Assembly: GCA_017983755.1 (NCBI GenBank) | Contig: JAGOAU010000013.1 | Location: 1 to 64,000 of the forward strand | Source of the DNA: Azonexus sp. | GTDB lineage: Bacteria > Pseudomonadota > Gammaproteobacteria > Burkholderiales > Rhodocyclaceae | Direction of reading: 5' to 3' | Length of the DNA stretch: 64,000 bases | Shown here: piece by piece, positions 9,303 to 17,984 of the stretch | How positions within the stretch are numbered: position 1 is the stretch's first letter | Layout: every line of letters begins with the position of its first letter | Translations under genes and position numbers: made by a program | The notes under the pieces: generated by a model | The model's database searches: none | Told to the model about the DNA's origin: nothing | What the model saw: only the letters and a program-made list of their open reading frames with translations

Positions 9303-10974
9303 AGTTCACGGCGCCCGGCCGGTTCTCGGCGAGGCTGAGGACGTAGCCGGTTTCCTCGGCCTGCCTGGCGGCATGGTAAAGGCCGATGCCAAGCCCGTAT
9401 TCCGACGCAACCGGCGCCCGGAACAGCGATTCGGCAATCTCCGGCGCAATGGCCTGGCCGCTGTCGCGCACGCTGAAAACCGGGCTGTTGCGGTCGACCG
9501 TCAATTTGACCGATATTTCGATGCCGCTCTCATGCTGCCGCTTGCTCAATGCGTTCTGCAGCAGGTTTTCGGCAATGCTGTCGAACATGGCGCTCGACAC
9601 CTCGGCGTCGCCCTCCAGGCTCTCGAACCACTGGATGCCGTTGCCGGCATGGCGATCCTGCAGGCGATCCCACCAGGCGACCGCGGAAACGCTGCGACTG
9701 TCTTCGACCTGCGGGCGTTGCAGCTTGTCGAGGGTGGATTTCAGCCGCTCGGCGATCTGCGGCAACTGGCGCGCCAGCAACTGCGCCACGGCGGCCGGGT
9801 CGCCAGGCTGCGCAGCGGCGTAGCACAGCGTCTGGAGTGACTGCAGCAGGTTCTTGACGTCGTGCGTGACGCGGGCACCGGTTTCATACACCGCCTGCAG
9901 GTAGCCCATGCGCTGCAGTTCGTGCGTCTGGAATTTCACGAGATAGAACTCGGTCGCCAGGCGCAGCAGCCATTCCACGTGCCAGCGCATCGCCGGCGAC
10001 GGCGTGTAGCGGAAATACACCGTCAGGCCGACATCGTTGCGCCGGTATTCCTGGGTGTGCGACGAGGCGATGCCGAACTCGCCGGTGTCGTTGCCGGCTC
10101 GCCATTTGCAGCCGACGACCCAGGGCATGCGATCCAGCTGCTCGAGCACAGTGGCTAGGAAGCGGACCGGGTGGGTTTCGCGCTCGCTGGTTTCGGCGAG
10201 GTGGATCAGCCACTGCTCCAGCGGCAGGCCGACAGAAAGCAGGTAGCGCGAAAGCGCCGAGCCGATGCCGGAAAAGCCGCCGCGCGGATTCCATGCCCAG
10301 GCCAGGACAAGCAGGGCGGCGGCAATGGTCAGCGAGGTCTTGGCCAGTGCTTCGACGTAACTGACGTTTCCGACCAACGTGAAGGCGAGGGCGCCGAGCA
10401 CGAAAACGGCGAGGGCCAGAAAGACCAGCATGCCGTAGAAGAGATCGAAGGCGTCGCCGGCCTGGCGGCGCAGCGGATGCGCCGGAAAGGCCAGCAGGAT
10501 GGCCAGCAGGGCGGGCATGTAGAGGGCGATCGTGTTGCGCGGCAGCGGATCGAGGGCCACGGTCGGGGAAATCTCGGGAACGACGCCGAAGATGATCAGG
10601 CAGACGAGATAGCCGAAGGCGTAAAGATAGCCGGTGCGCTCGATGCGGCGGCTGGTCCACAGCACGCGGCCGCCGATGACTGCCGCCAATGCGCCGCACC
10701 AGATCAGCATCAGCCAGGGGCCGAGCAGCCAGGTCGAGGCCAGCGCAATGCCCAGCAGTACGCTGCCCTGGCGCAGGTTCATGCGCTGTTCGCCGGCGAC
10801 GAAAGGTTGCCAGAGCAGGAACAGGCCGAGCGCGACAAACCACAGGATACGGACCGCGGGCAGCTTCCAGCCGCCGAAGGCCAGTGCGTGCAACAGCAGC
10901 AAATGGCCGGCCAGCAAAAAATGCGGGTGGCGCGACCACCAGGGAAGCGGGCTGGAGATGTCTGCGGTGTTCAT
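9280..10974 (-). CDS. Orphan membrane sensor histidine kinase
   Basis: 564 residues from the ATG at 10972-10974; the frame can be read back to a TTG at 11028 but adds no clear domain. About eight N-terminal hydrophobic helices (residues 15-235) are followed by a GAF-like soluble region, a dimerisation helix with the H-box THDVKNLLQ, and a reduced HATPase_c domain with ENLLQNAL (N-box), DSGQAI and GLGIGL. The DVKNLLQ H-box and overall layout recall PrsK-type kinases. No response regulator is adjacent, so its partner is encoded elsewhere. It contains a TGCGGTCGAC copy at 9489-9498. Confidence 0.82.
   Translation of the reverse strand: MNTADISSPLPWWSRHPHFLLAGHLLLLHALAFGGWKLPAVRILWFVALGLFLLWQPFVAGEQRMNLRQGSVLLGIALASTWLLGPWLMLIWCGALAAVIGGRVLWTSRRIERTGYLYAFGYLVCLIIFGVVPEISPTVALDPLPRNTIALYMPALLAILLAFPAHPLRRQAGDAFDLFYGMLVFLALAVFVLGALAFTLVGNVSYVEALAKTSLTIAAALLVLAWAWNPRGGFSGIGSALSRYLLSVGLPLEQWLIHLAETSERETHPVRFLATVLEQLDRMPWVVGCKWRAGNDTGEFGIASSHTQEYRRNDVGLTVYFRYTPSPAMRWHVEWLLRLATEFYLVKFQTHELQRMGYLQAVYETGARVTHDVKNLLQSLQTLCYAAAQPGDPAAVAQLLARQLPQIAERLKSTLDKLQRPQVEDSRSVSAVAWWDRLQDRHAGNGIQWFESLEGDAEVSSAMFDSIAENLLQNALSKRQHESGIEISVKLTVDRNSPVFSVRDSGQAIAPEIAESLFRAPVASEYGLGIGLYHAARQAEETGYVLSLAENRPGAVNFTLAPRN
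9489..9498 (+). repeat. TGCGGTCGAC repeat copy 4
   Basis: Antisense to the histidine kinase gene, which reads it TVDRN. Tracts AATTT (9503-9507) and ATATTT (9513-9518). Confidence 0.9.
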
Positions 10975-11105
10975 GATTTTGACAGCTGTCCATTTTTCGA
11001 CAGGTTGATTGCGGGTTTTTGCCGACAAACCGGCAAATTTCCGGCGTTTTTATCTGGCATGGAGTTTGCTGTAGTTAAACCGTAGAGATTCAACCGGAGA
11101 ATGAC

Positions 11106-11738
11106 ATGAAAAACAATCAAAGCGGCTTCACCCTTGTCGAAATCGCTATCGTACTGGTAATTATCGGCCTGTTGCTCGGCGGCGTGCTGAAGGGACAGGA
11201 ACTGATCACCCAGGCGAAGATCAAGAACGTCGCCAATGACTTCAATGGCATGTCGGCTGCTGTATTCGGTTACCAGGACCGTTTCAAGAAGTTCCCGGGA
11301 GACGATGATCAGGCTGAGGGGCGATGGGGAAACACCGTGACCAAAAATGGAGATGGCAATGGTTCCGTCGGGGCGACAGGTGTGGACGCGGAGGTCGTCT
11401 GTTCTAGCACGGACAACGAAAATTGCCGTTTCTGGCAACATCTTCGCTTGTCTGGCTTTGTCGGTGGCGATACCGCCAGCAAGCTTGCACCCCAAAATGC
11501 AGGGGGTGGAATATTGCAGGCACAGAACGGAGCGCTTGGCTTGGCTGGTTTGACGATTTGCTCCACGAATCTGCTCGGCAAGATTGCAAACGCCATCGAT
11601 GCGCAATTTGACGATGGCAAACCCGCGACGGGTCAGGTTCGTGGTGCAAAAATGGCTGATAAATGGGATAAGGCAACTACGGACACGGCGTATGTCGATG
11701 ATGGAAGTCAAGTCTACGTGATTTGCAAGTCGCTTTAA
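11106..11738 (+). CDS. Type IV pilin-like (prepilin) protein
   Basis: 210 residues with a class III leader: a short basic leader ending in Gly, then FTLVEIAIVLVIIG, with Glu at position +5 and a long hydrophobic helix. PilD-type peptidase would cut before the Phe. The mature part has GYQDRFKKFPGDD, seen in a family of minor pilin/pseudopilin-like proteins of betaproteobacteria, and four cysteines that could pair. A GGAG ribosome site precedes the ATG. Base composition is clearly less GC-rich than the neighbours. It stands alone, with its own terminator shared with the convergent antiporter gene. A role in type IV pili, DNA uptake or secretion cannot be separated by sequence. Confidence 0.85.
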   Translation: MKNNQSGFTLVEIAIVLVIIGLLLGGVLKGQELITQAKIKNVANDFNGMSAAVFGYQDRFKKFPGDDDQAEGRWGNTVTKNGDGNGSVGATGVDAEVVCSSTDNENCRFWQHLRLSGFVGGDTASKLAPQNAGGGILQAQNGALGLAGLTICSTNLLGKIANAIDAQFDDGKPATGQVRGAKMADKWDKATTDTAYVDDGSQVYVICKSL

Positions 11739-11758
11739 ATCTCGCTGCTTCATTCGTA

Positions 11759-11783
11759 AGCCCGCCTCGGCGGGCTTTTTTCA
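11759..11783. terminator. Bidirectional rho-independent terminator
   Basis: Perfect 8-bp stem AGCCCGCC/GGCGGGCT with a two-base loop, followed by a T-run. It ends the pilin-like gene and its far end overlaps the stop codon of the convergent antiporter gene, so it serves both. Confidence 0.9.
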
Positions 11784-13733
11784 TTTTTGCAGCAGTCTTT
11801 CTTCGGCTGCCGATACGGCTTCCGGGTCGCCGAGCACGACCACGACGTCACCCGCGACGAGCCGGGTTTCCGGCGCCGGTTCGACGCCGCGGATGCCGCG
11901 GCGGCGGATGGCGCTGACTTCGCAGCCTAGTTGTTCCAGACGCAGGTCGGCCAGCGTCATGCCGATGGCAGACGCACCGGGTGTCAGCCAGATGGAGTGC
12001 AGACGCGGCTGGATTTCCTCTTCTTCATCGCGGTCGGACAAGCCGTGGAAGAAGCCGCGCATCAGGCGGTAGCGTTCCGCGCGCGTCTGACGGATGCGCT
12101 TCAGTACGCGGTTGACCGGGATGCCGACCAGGATCAGGGCATGCGAGGCGAGCATCAGGCTGGCTTCGAGCGACTCCGGAACGACTTCGGCGGCGCCCGC
12201 CTGTTCCATCCGCTCCAGGTCGCGTTCGTCGCTGGTGCGGACGACCACCGGCAGGTCGGGGCGCAGTTCGTTGATGTGGTGCAACACCTTTTCGGCAACC
12301 TGCGTGTCGCTCATCGTCGTGATGACCACGCTGGCCCGCAACAGGCCGGCGGCGATCAGCGCCTCCTTGCGCGAGGCATCGCCGAAGACGACGGTTTCGC
12401 CAGCGGCGGCGGCTTCGCGCACGCGGTCGGGGTCGAGGTCGAGGGCGATGTAGTTGATGCCCTCCTGGCCGAGGAAGCGGGCGAGGTACTGCCCGCTGCG
12501 CCCGAAGCCGCAAATGATCGCGTGTTTCTCCGTGCCCATCGACTGCGCCGCGATCTTCGTCAACTGCATCGAGCGCAGCAACCATTCGCCGGCGACGAAG
12601 CGCATCACCAGTTTCTCGCTGTATTGCACGATGAAAGGGGCGATCAGCATGGAAAGGACGAGGACAGTCAGGGCAACCTGCTCGATGGCTTTCGGCATGC
12701 GGGTTATTTCGCCGAGCAGCACGAAGCCGAATTCGCCGCCGGCGCACAGCCAGAGCGCCGAGCGGATGGCGTTGCCCGGCGTCGAGCCCAGCCGCGAGGA
12801 GAGCAGGCCGACGACGATGCTCTTGATCAACAGCAGGCCGATCAGCGCCAGCAGCACCTGCCACCACAGGCCGACCAGGATGTGCAGGTCGAGCTTGACG
12901 CCGATGGTCACGAAGAAAAGCCCCATCAGCACGTCGCGGAAGGACTTGATGTCCTCCTCCACCTGCAGGCGGTATTCGGTTTCGGAGATCAGCATGCCGG
13001 CGACGAAGGCGCCCAGCGCCAGGGACAGGCCGGCCAGTTCGGTGAGCGTGGCGAGGCTCAGCGTGATCAGCAGCACGTTGAGCACGAACACTTCGGATGA
13101 CTTAGCGCGGGCGACGAAATGGAACCACTTGCGCATCAGCCGTTGGCCGAAGACAAGGATCACCGCGAGGACGACGACCGCCTTGAGCAGTGCGATGCCG
13201 AGCAGCATCGCCAGCTTCTCCGGCGGTTGCGTCAGCGAGGGAATCAGCACCAGCAGCGGCACCACCGCCAGATCCTGGAACAGCAGCACGCCCATGATTT
13301 CGCGCCCGTGTGCGGAGTCGAGTTGCAGGCGCTCGGCCAGCAGCTTGGTGAGAACCGCCGTCGATGACATGGCGAAGACGCCGCCGAGGGCGATGCCGAG
13401 CTGCCAGCTGACGCCGAACAGCATGGCCAGGCCGGTGATCAGCGCCATGCTGACGACGACCTGCAGGAGGCCGAGGCCGAACACGATGCGTTTCATCGCA
13501 TAGAGCTTGGGCAGCGAAAACTCGAGGCCGATCGAGAACATCAGGAAGACGACGCCGAATTCGGCGAGATATTCGGCGCGATGCACGTCGCGCATCAGGT
13601 TCAGCGCGTGCGGACCGATCAGGCTGCCGACCAGCAGATAGCCGAGCACCGGTGGCAGGTTGAATCGGCGGAAGATCACCACCGCGAGCACCGAGGCGCC
13701 AAGAAGCAGGAGAACGAGGGAGAGCGCGCTCAA
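11781..13733 (-). CDS. CPA2-family K+/H+ antiporter with RCK domains (KefB/KefC type)
   Basis: 650 residues. Residues 1-385 are a 12-13 helix Na+/H+-exchanger fold with FMFSIGLEF and the FQDLAVVP motif (its Asp is the proton/cation site). Residues about 400-520 are an RCK-N (TrkA-N) domain with the GFGRSGQ nucleotide-binding loop and LDLDPDRV, and about 570-650 an RCK-C domain. Such proteins expel K+ in exchange for H+, often under glutathione-adduct control. The start is a TTG at 13731-13733, with the first helix directly after it. It diverges from kdsD by 52 bases. No KefF/KefG ancillary subunit is adjacent. Confidence 0.88.
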   Translation of the reverse strand: MSALSLVLLLLGASVLAVVIFRRFNLPPVLGYLLVGSLIGPHALNLMRDVHRAEYLAEFGVVFLMFSIGLEFSLPKLYAMKRIVFGLGLLQVVVSMALITGLAMLFGVSWQLGIALGGVFAMSSTAVLTKLLAERLQLDSAHGREIMGVLLFQDLAVVPLLVLIPSLTQPPEKLAMLLGIALLKAVVVLAVILVFGQRLMRKWFHFVARAKSSEVFVLNVLLITLSLATLTELAGLSLALGAFVAGMLISETEYRLQVEEDIKSFRDVLMGLFFVTIGVKLDLHILVGLWWQVLLALIGLLLIKSIVVGLLSSRLGSTPGNAIRSALWLCAGGEFGFVLLGEITRMPKAIEQVALTVLVLSMLIAPFIVQYSEKLVMRFVAGEWLLRSMQLTKIAAQSMGTEKHAIICGFGRSGQYLARFLGQEGINYIALDLDPDRVREAAAAGETVVFGDASRKEALIAAGLLRASVVITTMSDTQVAEKVLHHINELRPDLPVVVRTSDERDLERMEQAGAAEVVPESLEASLMLASHALILVGIPVNRVLKRIRQTRAERYRLMRGFFHGLSDRDEEEEIQPRLHSIWLTPGASAIGMTLADLRLEQLGCEVSAIRRRGIRGVEPAPETRLVAGDVVVVLGDPEAVSAAEERLLQK

Positions 13734-13753
13734 GGCCGTTTCGCTAAGTCAGG

Positions 13754-13759
13754 TATACT
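13754..13759 (+). promoter_or_regulatory. Possible -10 element for kdsD operon
   Basis: TATACT sits 27 bases before the kdsD ATG in the short divergent gap. No convincing -35 hexamer lies 16-18 bases upstream, so this is a weak call. Confidence 0.35.
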
Positions 13760-13785
13760 TGGGGCATCATAACCGCAGCCTGCCC

Positions 13786-14784
13786 ATGAGCCAAAGCGCC
13801 AATTCCCATCAATTCTCGCCCGAACGTGCCCTGGCGCTGGGTCGCCAGACGCTGAGCATCGAGGCGGCTGCGGTCGACGCGCTGGTTGGGCGGATAAATG
13901 GCGGCTTCGCGGCGGCGGTCGAATTGATTCTCGGCTGCCATGGTCGCCTGATCGTCAGCGGCATGGGCAAGTCCGGGCATGTCGCGCGCAAGATCGCCTC
14001 GACCATGGCCAGCACCGGGACGCCGGCCTACTTCGTGCACCCTGCCGAAGCCAGCCACGGCGATCTCGGCATGATCACCCGTGACGATGTGTTGCTGGCG
14101 CTCTCCAATTCCGGTGAATCGGAAGAACTGCTGCGCATCGTGCCGCTGATCAAGCGCCAGGGCGCGCGGCTGATCGCCATGACCGGCGTGCCGACCTCGA
14201 CGCTGGCGCGCGAGGCCGATGTCCATCTCGATGCCGGTGTCGAACAGGAGGCCTGCCCGCACAACCTGGCGCCGACCGCAAGCACGACCGCGGCGCTGGC
14301 GCTTGGCGACGCGCTGGCGGTGGCGCTGCTCGATGCGCGCGGCTTCGGGCCGGACGATTTCGCCCGCTCCCACCCCGGCGGTTCGCTTGGCCGCCGTCTG
14401 CTGACGCACGTGCGCGACGTCATGCGCAGCGGCGAGGCGGTGCCGACGGTCGGGCCGCAGGCCGGCGTGAGCGAGGCGATCCTCGCCATGTCGCGTGGCG
14501 GCCTCGGGCTGGTGGCCATCGTCGATGACGGCGGCCGGACGCTCGGCATCTTTACCGATGGTGACTTGCGCCGTGCCTTCGAGAAGCGCATCGACCTGCA
14601 GTCGGCACCCATCGCCAGCGTCATGCACGCCGGGCCGCGCACGATTTCGCCTGAGCGCCTGGCTGTCGAGGCAGTCGAAATGATGGAGCGCTACCGGATC
14701 AACGCGCTGCTGGTGGCCGACCCGGATGGCCGCCTGCTCGGCGCGCTCAACATGCATGACCTGTTCACGGCCAAGGTGATCTGA
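13786..14784 (+). CDS. kdsD: Arabinose-5-phosphate isomerase
   Basis: 332 residues from the ATG at 13786. An N-terminal SIS sugar-isomerase domain (about 35-170: GMGKSGH, STGTPAYF, SNSGESEE) is followed by SHPGGSLGR and two CBS domains (about 205-332). It interconverts ribulose-5-phosphate and arabinose-5-phosphate, the first step to Kdo for lipopolysaccharide. kdsC follows with a TGATG overlap, then lptC and lptA, a standard LPS-core/transport operon. Confidence 0.95.
   Translation: MSQSANSHQFSPERALALGRQTLSIEAAAVDALVGRINGGFAAAVELILGCHGRLIVSGMGKSGHVARKIASTMASTGTPAYFVHPAEASHGDLGMITRDDVLLALSNSGESEELLRIVPLIKRQGARLIAMTGVPTSTLAREADVHLDAGVEQEACPHNLAPTASTTAALALGDALAVALLDARGFGPDDFARSHPGGSLGRRLLTHVRDVMRSGEAVPTVGPQAGVSEAILAMSRGGLGLVAIVDDGGRTLGIFTDGDLRRAFEKRIDLQSAPIASVMHAGPRTISPERLAVEAVEMMERYRINALLVADPDGRLLGALNMHDLFTAKVI
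13869..13878 (+). repeat. TGCGGTCGAC repeat copy 5
   Basis: In kdsD, read AAVDA. One distant tract, ATAAAT at 13894-13899. Confidence 0.8.
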
Positions 14785-15311
14785 TGGATACGCGGATCCG
14801 CGCCAGCCGCATCAAGCTGATCGCTTTCGATATCGACGGCGTGATGACCGATGGCGGCCTCCATTACACCGACGACGGCCATGAACTGAAGACCTTCAAT
14901 GTCCAGGACGGTCTCGGCCTGAAGCTCCTGCAACGCGCAGGGCTGGAACTGGCCATCGTCACCGGCCGCAACTCAGGTGTGGTCGCAGCGCGTGCCGCCG
15001 ATCTCGGCATCGCCCACGTCTTTCAGGGGGTCGGCGACAAGCGGGCGACGGTCGGCGCGCTGCTGGAAAAGCTCGGTCTGCACTGGCAGGACTGCGCCTT
15101 CATGGGCGACGACCTGATCGATCTGGCGGTCATGGCCCAGTGCGGGCTGGCCATCGCGCCGGCCAATGCCCGCCCGCTGGTGCGCGAACGAGCGCATGCG
15201 GTGACCGACGCTGCCGGCGGCCATGGCGCGGTGCGCGAGGCCGCGGAATTCATCCTGGCGGCGCAGGGCCAGCTCGAAGCCCTGTTTGCTACCTACCTCG
15301 ACCCGCAATGA
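14784..15311 (+). CDS. kdsC: 3-deoxy-manno-octulosonate-8-phosphate phosphatase
   Basis: 175 residues, a cap-less HAD phosphatase that works as a tetramer. The catalytic DIDGVMTDG gives Asp16 and Asp18; TGRNS and GDDLIDLAVM are motifs II and III. It releases Kdo from Kdo-8-phosphate. Its stop overlaps the lptC ATG (ATGA). Confidence 0.96.
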   Translation: MDTRIRASRIKLIAFDIDGVMTDGGLHYTDDGHELKTFNVQDGLGLKLLQRAGLELAIVTGRNSGVVAARAADLGIAHVFQGVGDKRATVGALLEKLGLHWQDCAFMGDDLIDLAVMAQCGLAIAPANARPLVRERAHAVTDAAGGHGAVREAAEFILAAQGQLEALFATYLDPQ

Positions 15312-15889
15312 GATTCGGTTCCAGCCAGCTTTTTGTCATCGTCCTGCTGGCGCTGCTGGCCGGGCTCAGCTTCTGGCTGCAAAGGGCGGTCGCGCCGGTC
15401 GAGGTCGTGCGCGACGGCAAATTGCGTCACGACCCGGATGCCATTGCCGAAAATTTCATGGTGCGTCAGTTCGACGAAAAGGGGCGCATCAAATATCGCC
15501 TGACGGCACCGTACATGATGCATTTCCCGGATGACGATTCATCCGAATTGAAGTCGCCGACCCTGATCCACTATCGGCCGAATGCGCCGCAGCTGACGCT
15601 GACCGGCAATAACGCCAAGGTCACGAGCAAGGGGCAGACGGTTTTCCTGTGGGACGACGTCAAGGCGGTGCGGGCGGCAACGCCGGCGCGCCCGGAGCTG
15701 GTTGCCCGCATGCCGGATCTGACCGTCCAGCCCGATGACGGAACCGCATTCACCCAGAGCCGGGTCGAAATTACCGAAGACAAATCCTGGGTCAAGGGGG
15801 TTGGCATGCATCTGGACAACAACACCTCGACCTTCGAGCTGCAATCACAGGTCACCGGCCTGTCCTATCCACGCCGAGCGAAAAAATGA
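15308..15889 (+). CDS. lptC: LPS export protein LptC
   Basis: 193 residues with one N-terminal membrane helix (about 8-24) and a periplasmic beta-jellyroll. It is the bitopic inner-membrane component that passes LPS from LptBFG to LptA. ATG overlaps the kdsC stop; the frame open further upstream lies inside kdsC. The sequence is divergent, as usual for LptC, but length, topology and the kdsC-lptC-lptA order make the call safe. Confidence 0.9.
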   Translation: MRFGSSQLFVIVLLALLAGLSFWLQRAVAPVEVVRDGKLRHDPDAIAENFMVRQFDEKGRIKYRLTAPYMMHFPDDDSSELKSPTLIHYRPNAPQLTLTGNNAKVTSKGQTVFLWDDVKAVRAATPARPELVARMPDLTVQPDDGTAFTQSRVEITEDKSWVKGVGMHLDNNTSTFELQSQVTGLSYPRRAKK

Positions 15890-16488
15890 ACTACCGAACC
15901 GCCATTTTCCTGATCCTTGCGTCCCTGGCCCAGCCCGCGCTCGCCGAGCGGGCCGACCGCGACAAGCCGCTGCAACTGGAAGCCAACCGGATATCGATCG
16001 ACGATGCCAAGAAAATCCAGATTCTCGAAGGCGACGTCGTCGTGATCAAGGGAACCATGGTCCTGCGCGCCGACCGGGTGGTCGTCACCGAGGACCAATA
16101 CGGCTTCCAGAAGGGCGTCGCCACGGGTGGCAAGGATGGTCTGGCGCGCATCCGGCAGAAACGCGAGGGGCGCGAGGAATACATCGACGGCGAAGCCGAA
16201 CGCATCGAATACAACACCAATACCGAGGTAGCCGAGCTGTTTCATCGGGCCTGGGTCAAGAGCGGCGAGGACCAGGTCAAGGGCGACTACATCTGGTACG
16301 ACGCGATCAGCGAAAAATACCTGGTGACCGCCGGCAAGAACAGCGATCCGAAGGGCCAGCCGACCAGGGTTCGCGCGATCATCCAGCCGAAAAACAAGAC
16401 GGCACAAGGAAATCAGCCGGCCGAACCCGGACAACGCCTGGAGCTCAAGGGATCCGGTGCGCCGGGGGCTGCCGCGGCCCGCAACTGA
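15886..16488 (+). CDS. lptA: LPS transport periplasmic protein LptA
   Basis: 200 residues. A 20-residue signal peptide ends in PALA before ERADRD; the rest is an OstA/LptA beta-jellyroll (KPLQLEANRISIDD, EGDVVVIKG, a YIDGEAERIEYN repeat) with a Gly/Ala/Pro-rich tail. It bridges inner and outer membranes for LPS. It overlaps lptC by ATGA. The ATPase gene lptB, often next in line, is absent here; phasin genes follow instead. Confidence 0.93.
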   Translation: MNYRTAIFLILASLAQPALAERADRDKPLQLEANRISIDDAKKIQILEGDVVVIKGTMVLRADRVVVTEDQYGFQKGVATGGKDGLARIRQKREGREEYIDGEAERIEYNTNTEVAELFHRAWVKSGEDQVKGDYIWYDAISEKYLVTAGKNSDPKGQPTRVRAIIQPKNKTAQGNQPAEPGQRLELKGSGAPGAAAARN

Positions 16489-16582
16489 AGGGTTTCCGGC
16501 GCTTGGCACCGATCTGGTGCCTGCGTGCCCGATGGGCGTCGGCATGGTCGCTAACTGCCTGATTTCAGTCGCCAAAAATAAA

Positions 16583-16675
16583 TTGTTGCAGTGCACAAAA
16601 CACTTGACATTCAATAAATCATCTCTATAATTGAGCGCATGGTGCAGTGCAGCAAAAAAGTCAACGCACTGCAAC
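16583..16675. promoter_or_regulatory. TGC-rich repeats around the phasin promoter (candidate PhaR operators)
   Basis: Three related elements flank the phaP promoter: TTGTTGCAGTGCAC (from 16583), GGTGCAGTGCAGCA (16641-16654) and the inverted GCACTGCAAC (16666-16675). The PHA-responsive repressor PhaR is known to bind TGC-rich sites upstream of phasin genes in other proteobacteria. One copy lies just upstream of -35, two lie downstream of -10, where a repressor would block transcription. PhaR binding here is inferred. Confidence 0.6.
16604..16631 (+). promoter_or_regulatory. Sigma-70 promoter of phasin gene phaP
   Basis: Consensus TTGACA at 16604-16609 and consensus TATAAT at 16626-16631, 16-base spacer. 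This is the best promoter in the window, in line with phasins being among the most abundant proteins in PHA-storing cells. Confidence 0.88.
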
Positions 16676-16720
16676 GGATGGTCCCGTTTTGCATGAACTT
16701 TCAATTTAGGAGATTCCACG

Positions 16721-17275
16721 ATGTTTACCACCCCCGAGCAATTCGCTGCTGCCAACAAGGCTACCGTTGATTCCCTGCTGTCCGTGGCCAACACCGCCCT
16801 GGCTTCCGCCGAGCGCATCGCCGCCCTGAACCTGAACACCGCCCGCTCCGTGATGGAAGATTCCGTCTCCGGCGCCAAGGCCCTGATGGGTGCCAAGGAC
16901 GTTCAGGAAGCGATGTCGATCCAGGCTTCCCTGGCCCAGCCGAATGTCGAGAAGGCCGTTGCCTACTCCCGTTCCGTGTATGAGATCTCCGCTCAGACCC
17001 AGGAAGAGCTGTCCAAGATGATCGAAGCCCAGTTCGGCGACTTCCAGAAGACCGTTGCCGGCCTGCTCGACAAGGCTGCCAAGTCCGCTCCGGCCGGTTC
17101 CGACGTTGCCGTCGCTGCTGTCAAGAGCGCCATCGCCGCCGCCAACTCCGCTTTCGACAACATGAACAAGGCTGCCAAGCAAGTTGCCGAAATCGCTGAA
17201 GCCAACGTGGCTGCTGCGACCAACGCCACCGTCAAGGCTGTCGGCGCCACCGCCGCCACCGGCAAGAAGAAGTAA
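16721..17275 (+). CDS. phaP: Phasin, PHA granule-associated protein (copy 1)
   Basis: 184 residues, nearly all alpha-helix and Ala-rich, ending in a basic GKKK tail; matches the betaproteobacterial phasin family (FTTPEQF start, NVEKAVAYSRSVYEIS core). It coats polyhydroxyalkanoate granules, controlling their number and size. AGGAGA lies eight bases before the ATG and the gene has its own strong promoter and terminator. A second, related phasin follows. Confidence 0.95.
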   Translation: MFTTPEQFAAANKATVDSLLSVANTALASAERIAALNLNTARSVMEDSVSGAKALMGAKDVQEAMSIQASLAQPNVEKAVAYSRSVYEISAQTQEELSKMIEAQFGDFQKTVAGLLDKAAKSAPAGSDVAVAAVKSAIAAANSAFDNMNKAAKQVAEIAEANVAAATNATVKAVGATAATGKKK

Positions 17276-17286
17276 TCAGCTTTAAA

Positions 17287-17316
17287 AGCCCCCGCCTGAC
17301 GGCGGGGGCTTTGTTT
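17287..17316 (+). terminator. Terminator of phaP copy 1
   Basis: 10-bp perfect stem AGCCCCCGCC/GGCGGGGGCT with TGAC loop, followed by TTGTTT. Confidence 0.9.
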
Positions 17317-17345
17317 CATCCACACCCAAAACCAGACTGGAGAAG

Positions 17346-17912
17346 ATGATGACCAAACCGAACATGGAACAACTGGCTGCCGCCCAGAAGGCCAATGCCG
17401 AAGTGATGATGGCCCTGCTGCGCACCGCTTTCAACGGCGTCGAGCGCCTGACCGCCCTCAACATGGCTGCATCCCGCGAGTTTTTCAACAATACGGTGGC
17501 CAACACCCAGCAACTGATGGGTGCCAAGGACGCCGGCGCAGTCGCCAAGCTGAATACCGAACTGGCCAAGCCGAATGTCGACAAGTGGGTCGATTACTCG
17601 CGCAGCGTTTATGATCTGGTCACCAGCATGCAGAAGGAAGTCACTTCGGTGATGGAATCGCAGTACAGCAGCTTCACCAAGAACGCCGCCACGGCGGTCG
17701 AAAAGGCCAAGACCTCCGCCCCGGTCGGTGGCGACGTCTTCGCGGCCACCATGCAGTCGATGCTCGGTGCCTCGACCAAGGCTTTCGACCAGATGACCTC
17801 GATGGCCAAGCAGCTGTCCGATATCGCCGAAGCCAACATGAAGGCTGCCACCACGGCGACCACCAAGGCGGTCAGCGCAACGACCGCCGCCGCCAAGAAG
17901 AGCGCCAAGTAA
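17346..17912 (+). CDS. Phasin, PHA granule-associated protein (copy 2)
   Basis: 188 residues, collinear with the preceding phasin (shared MGAKD, KPNVDKWVDYSRSVYDL and IAEAN segments) and with the same Ala/Thr/Lys tail, so the pair looks like an old tandem duplication. GGAG precedes the double ATG at 17346/17349; either Met could be used. No separate consensus promoter is visible in the 30-base gap after the first terminator, so expression may depend on read-through. Confidence 0.92.
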   Translation: MMTKPNMEQLAAAQKANAEVMMALLRTAFNGVERLTALNMAASREFFNNTVANTQQLMGAKDAGAVAKLNTELAKPNVDKWVDYSRSVYDLVTSMQKEVTSVMESQYSSFTKNAATAVEKAKTSAPVGGDVFAATMQSMLGASTKAFDQMTSMAKQLSDIAEANMKAATTATTKAVSATTAAAKKSAK

Positions 17913-17936
17913 TTCGGCGTTCCCGGCAGCAAAAGG

Positions 17937-17963
17937 AAACCCGCGAATTTCGCGGGTTTTTTT
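17937..17963 (+). terminator. Terminator of phasin copy 2
   Basis: 9-bp stem AAACCCGCG/CGCGGGTTT with AATTT loop and a seven-T run. A TGCGGTCGAC copy begins three bases after the T-run; the terminator's A/T tracts take the place of the flanking tracts seen at other copies. Confidence 0.92.
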
Positions 17964-17965
17964 AC

Positions 17966-17975
17966 GTCGACCGCA
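17966..17975 (-). repeat. TGCGGTCGAC repeat copy 6 (intergenic)
   Basis: Between the phasin terminator and the CinA-like stop. T7 at 17957-17963 and AATTT at 17946-17950. Confidence 0.9.
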
Positions 17976-17984
17976 AGCGGCCGT

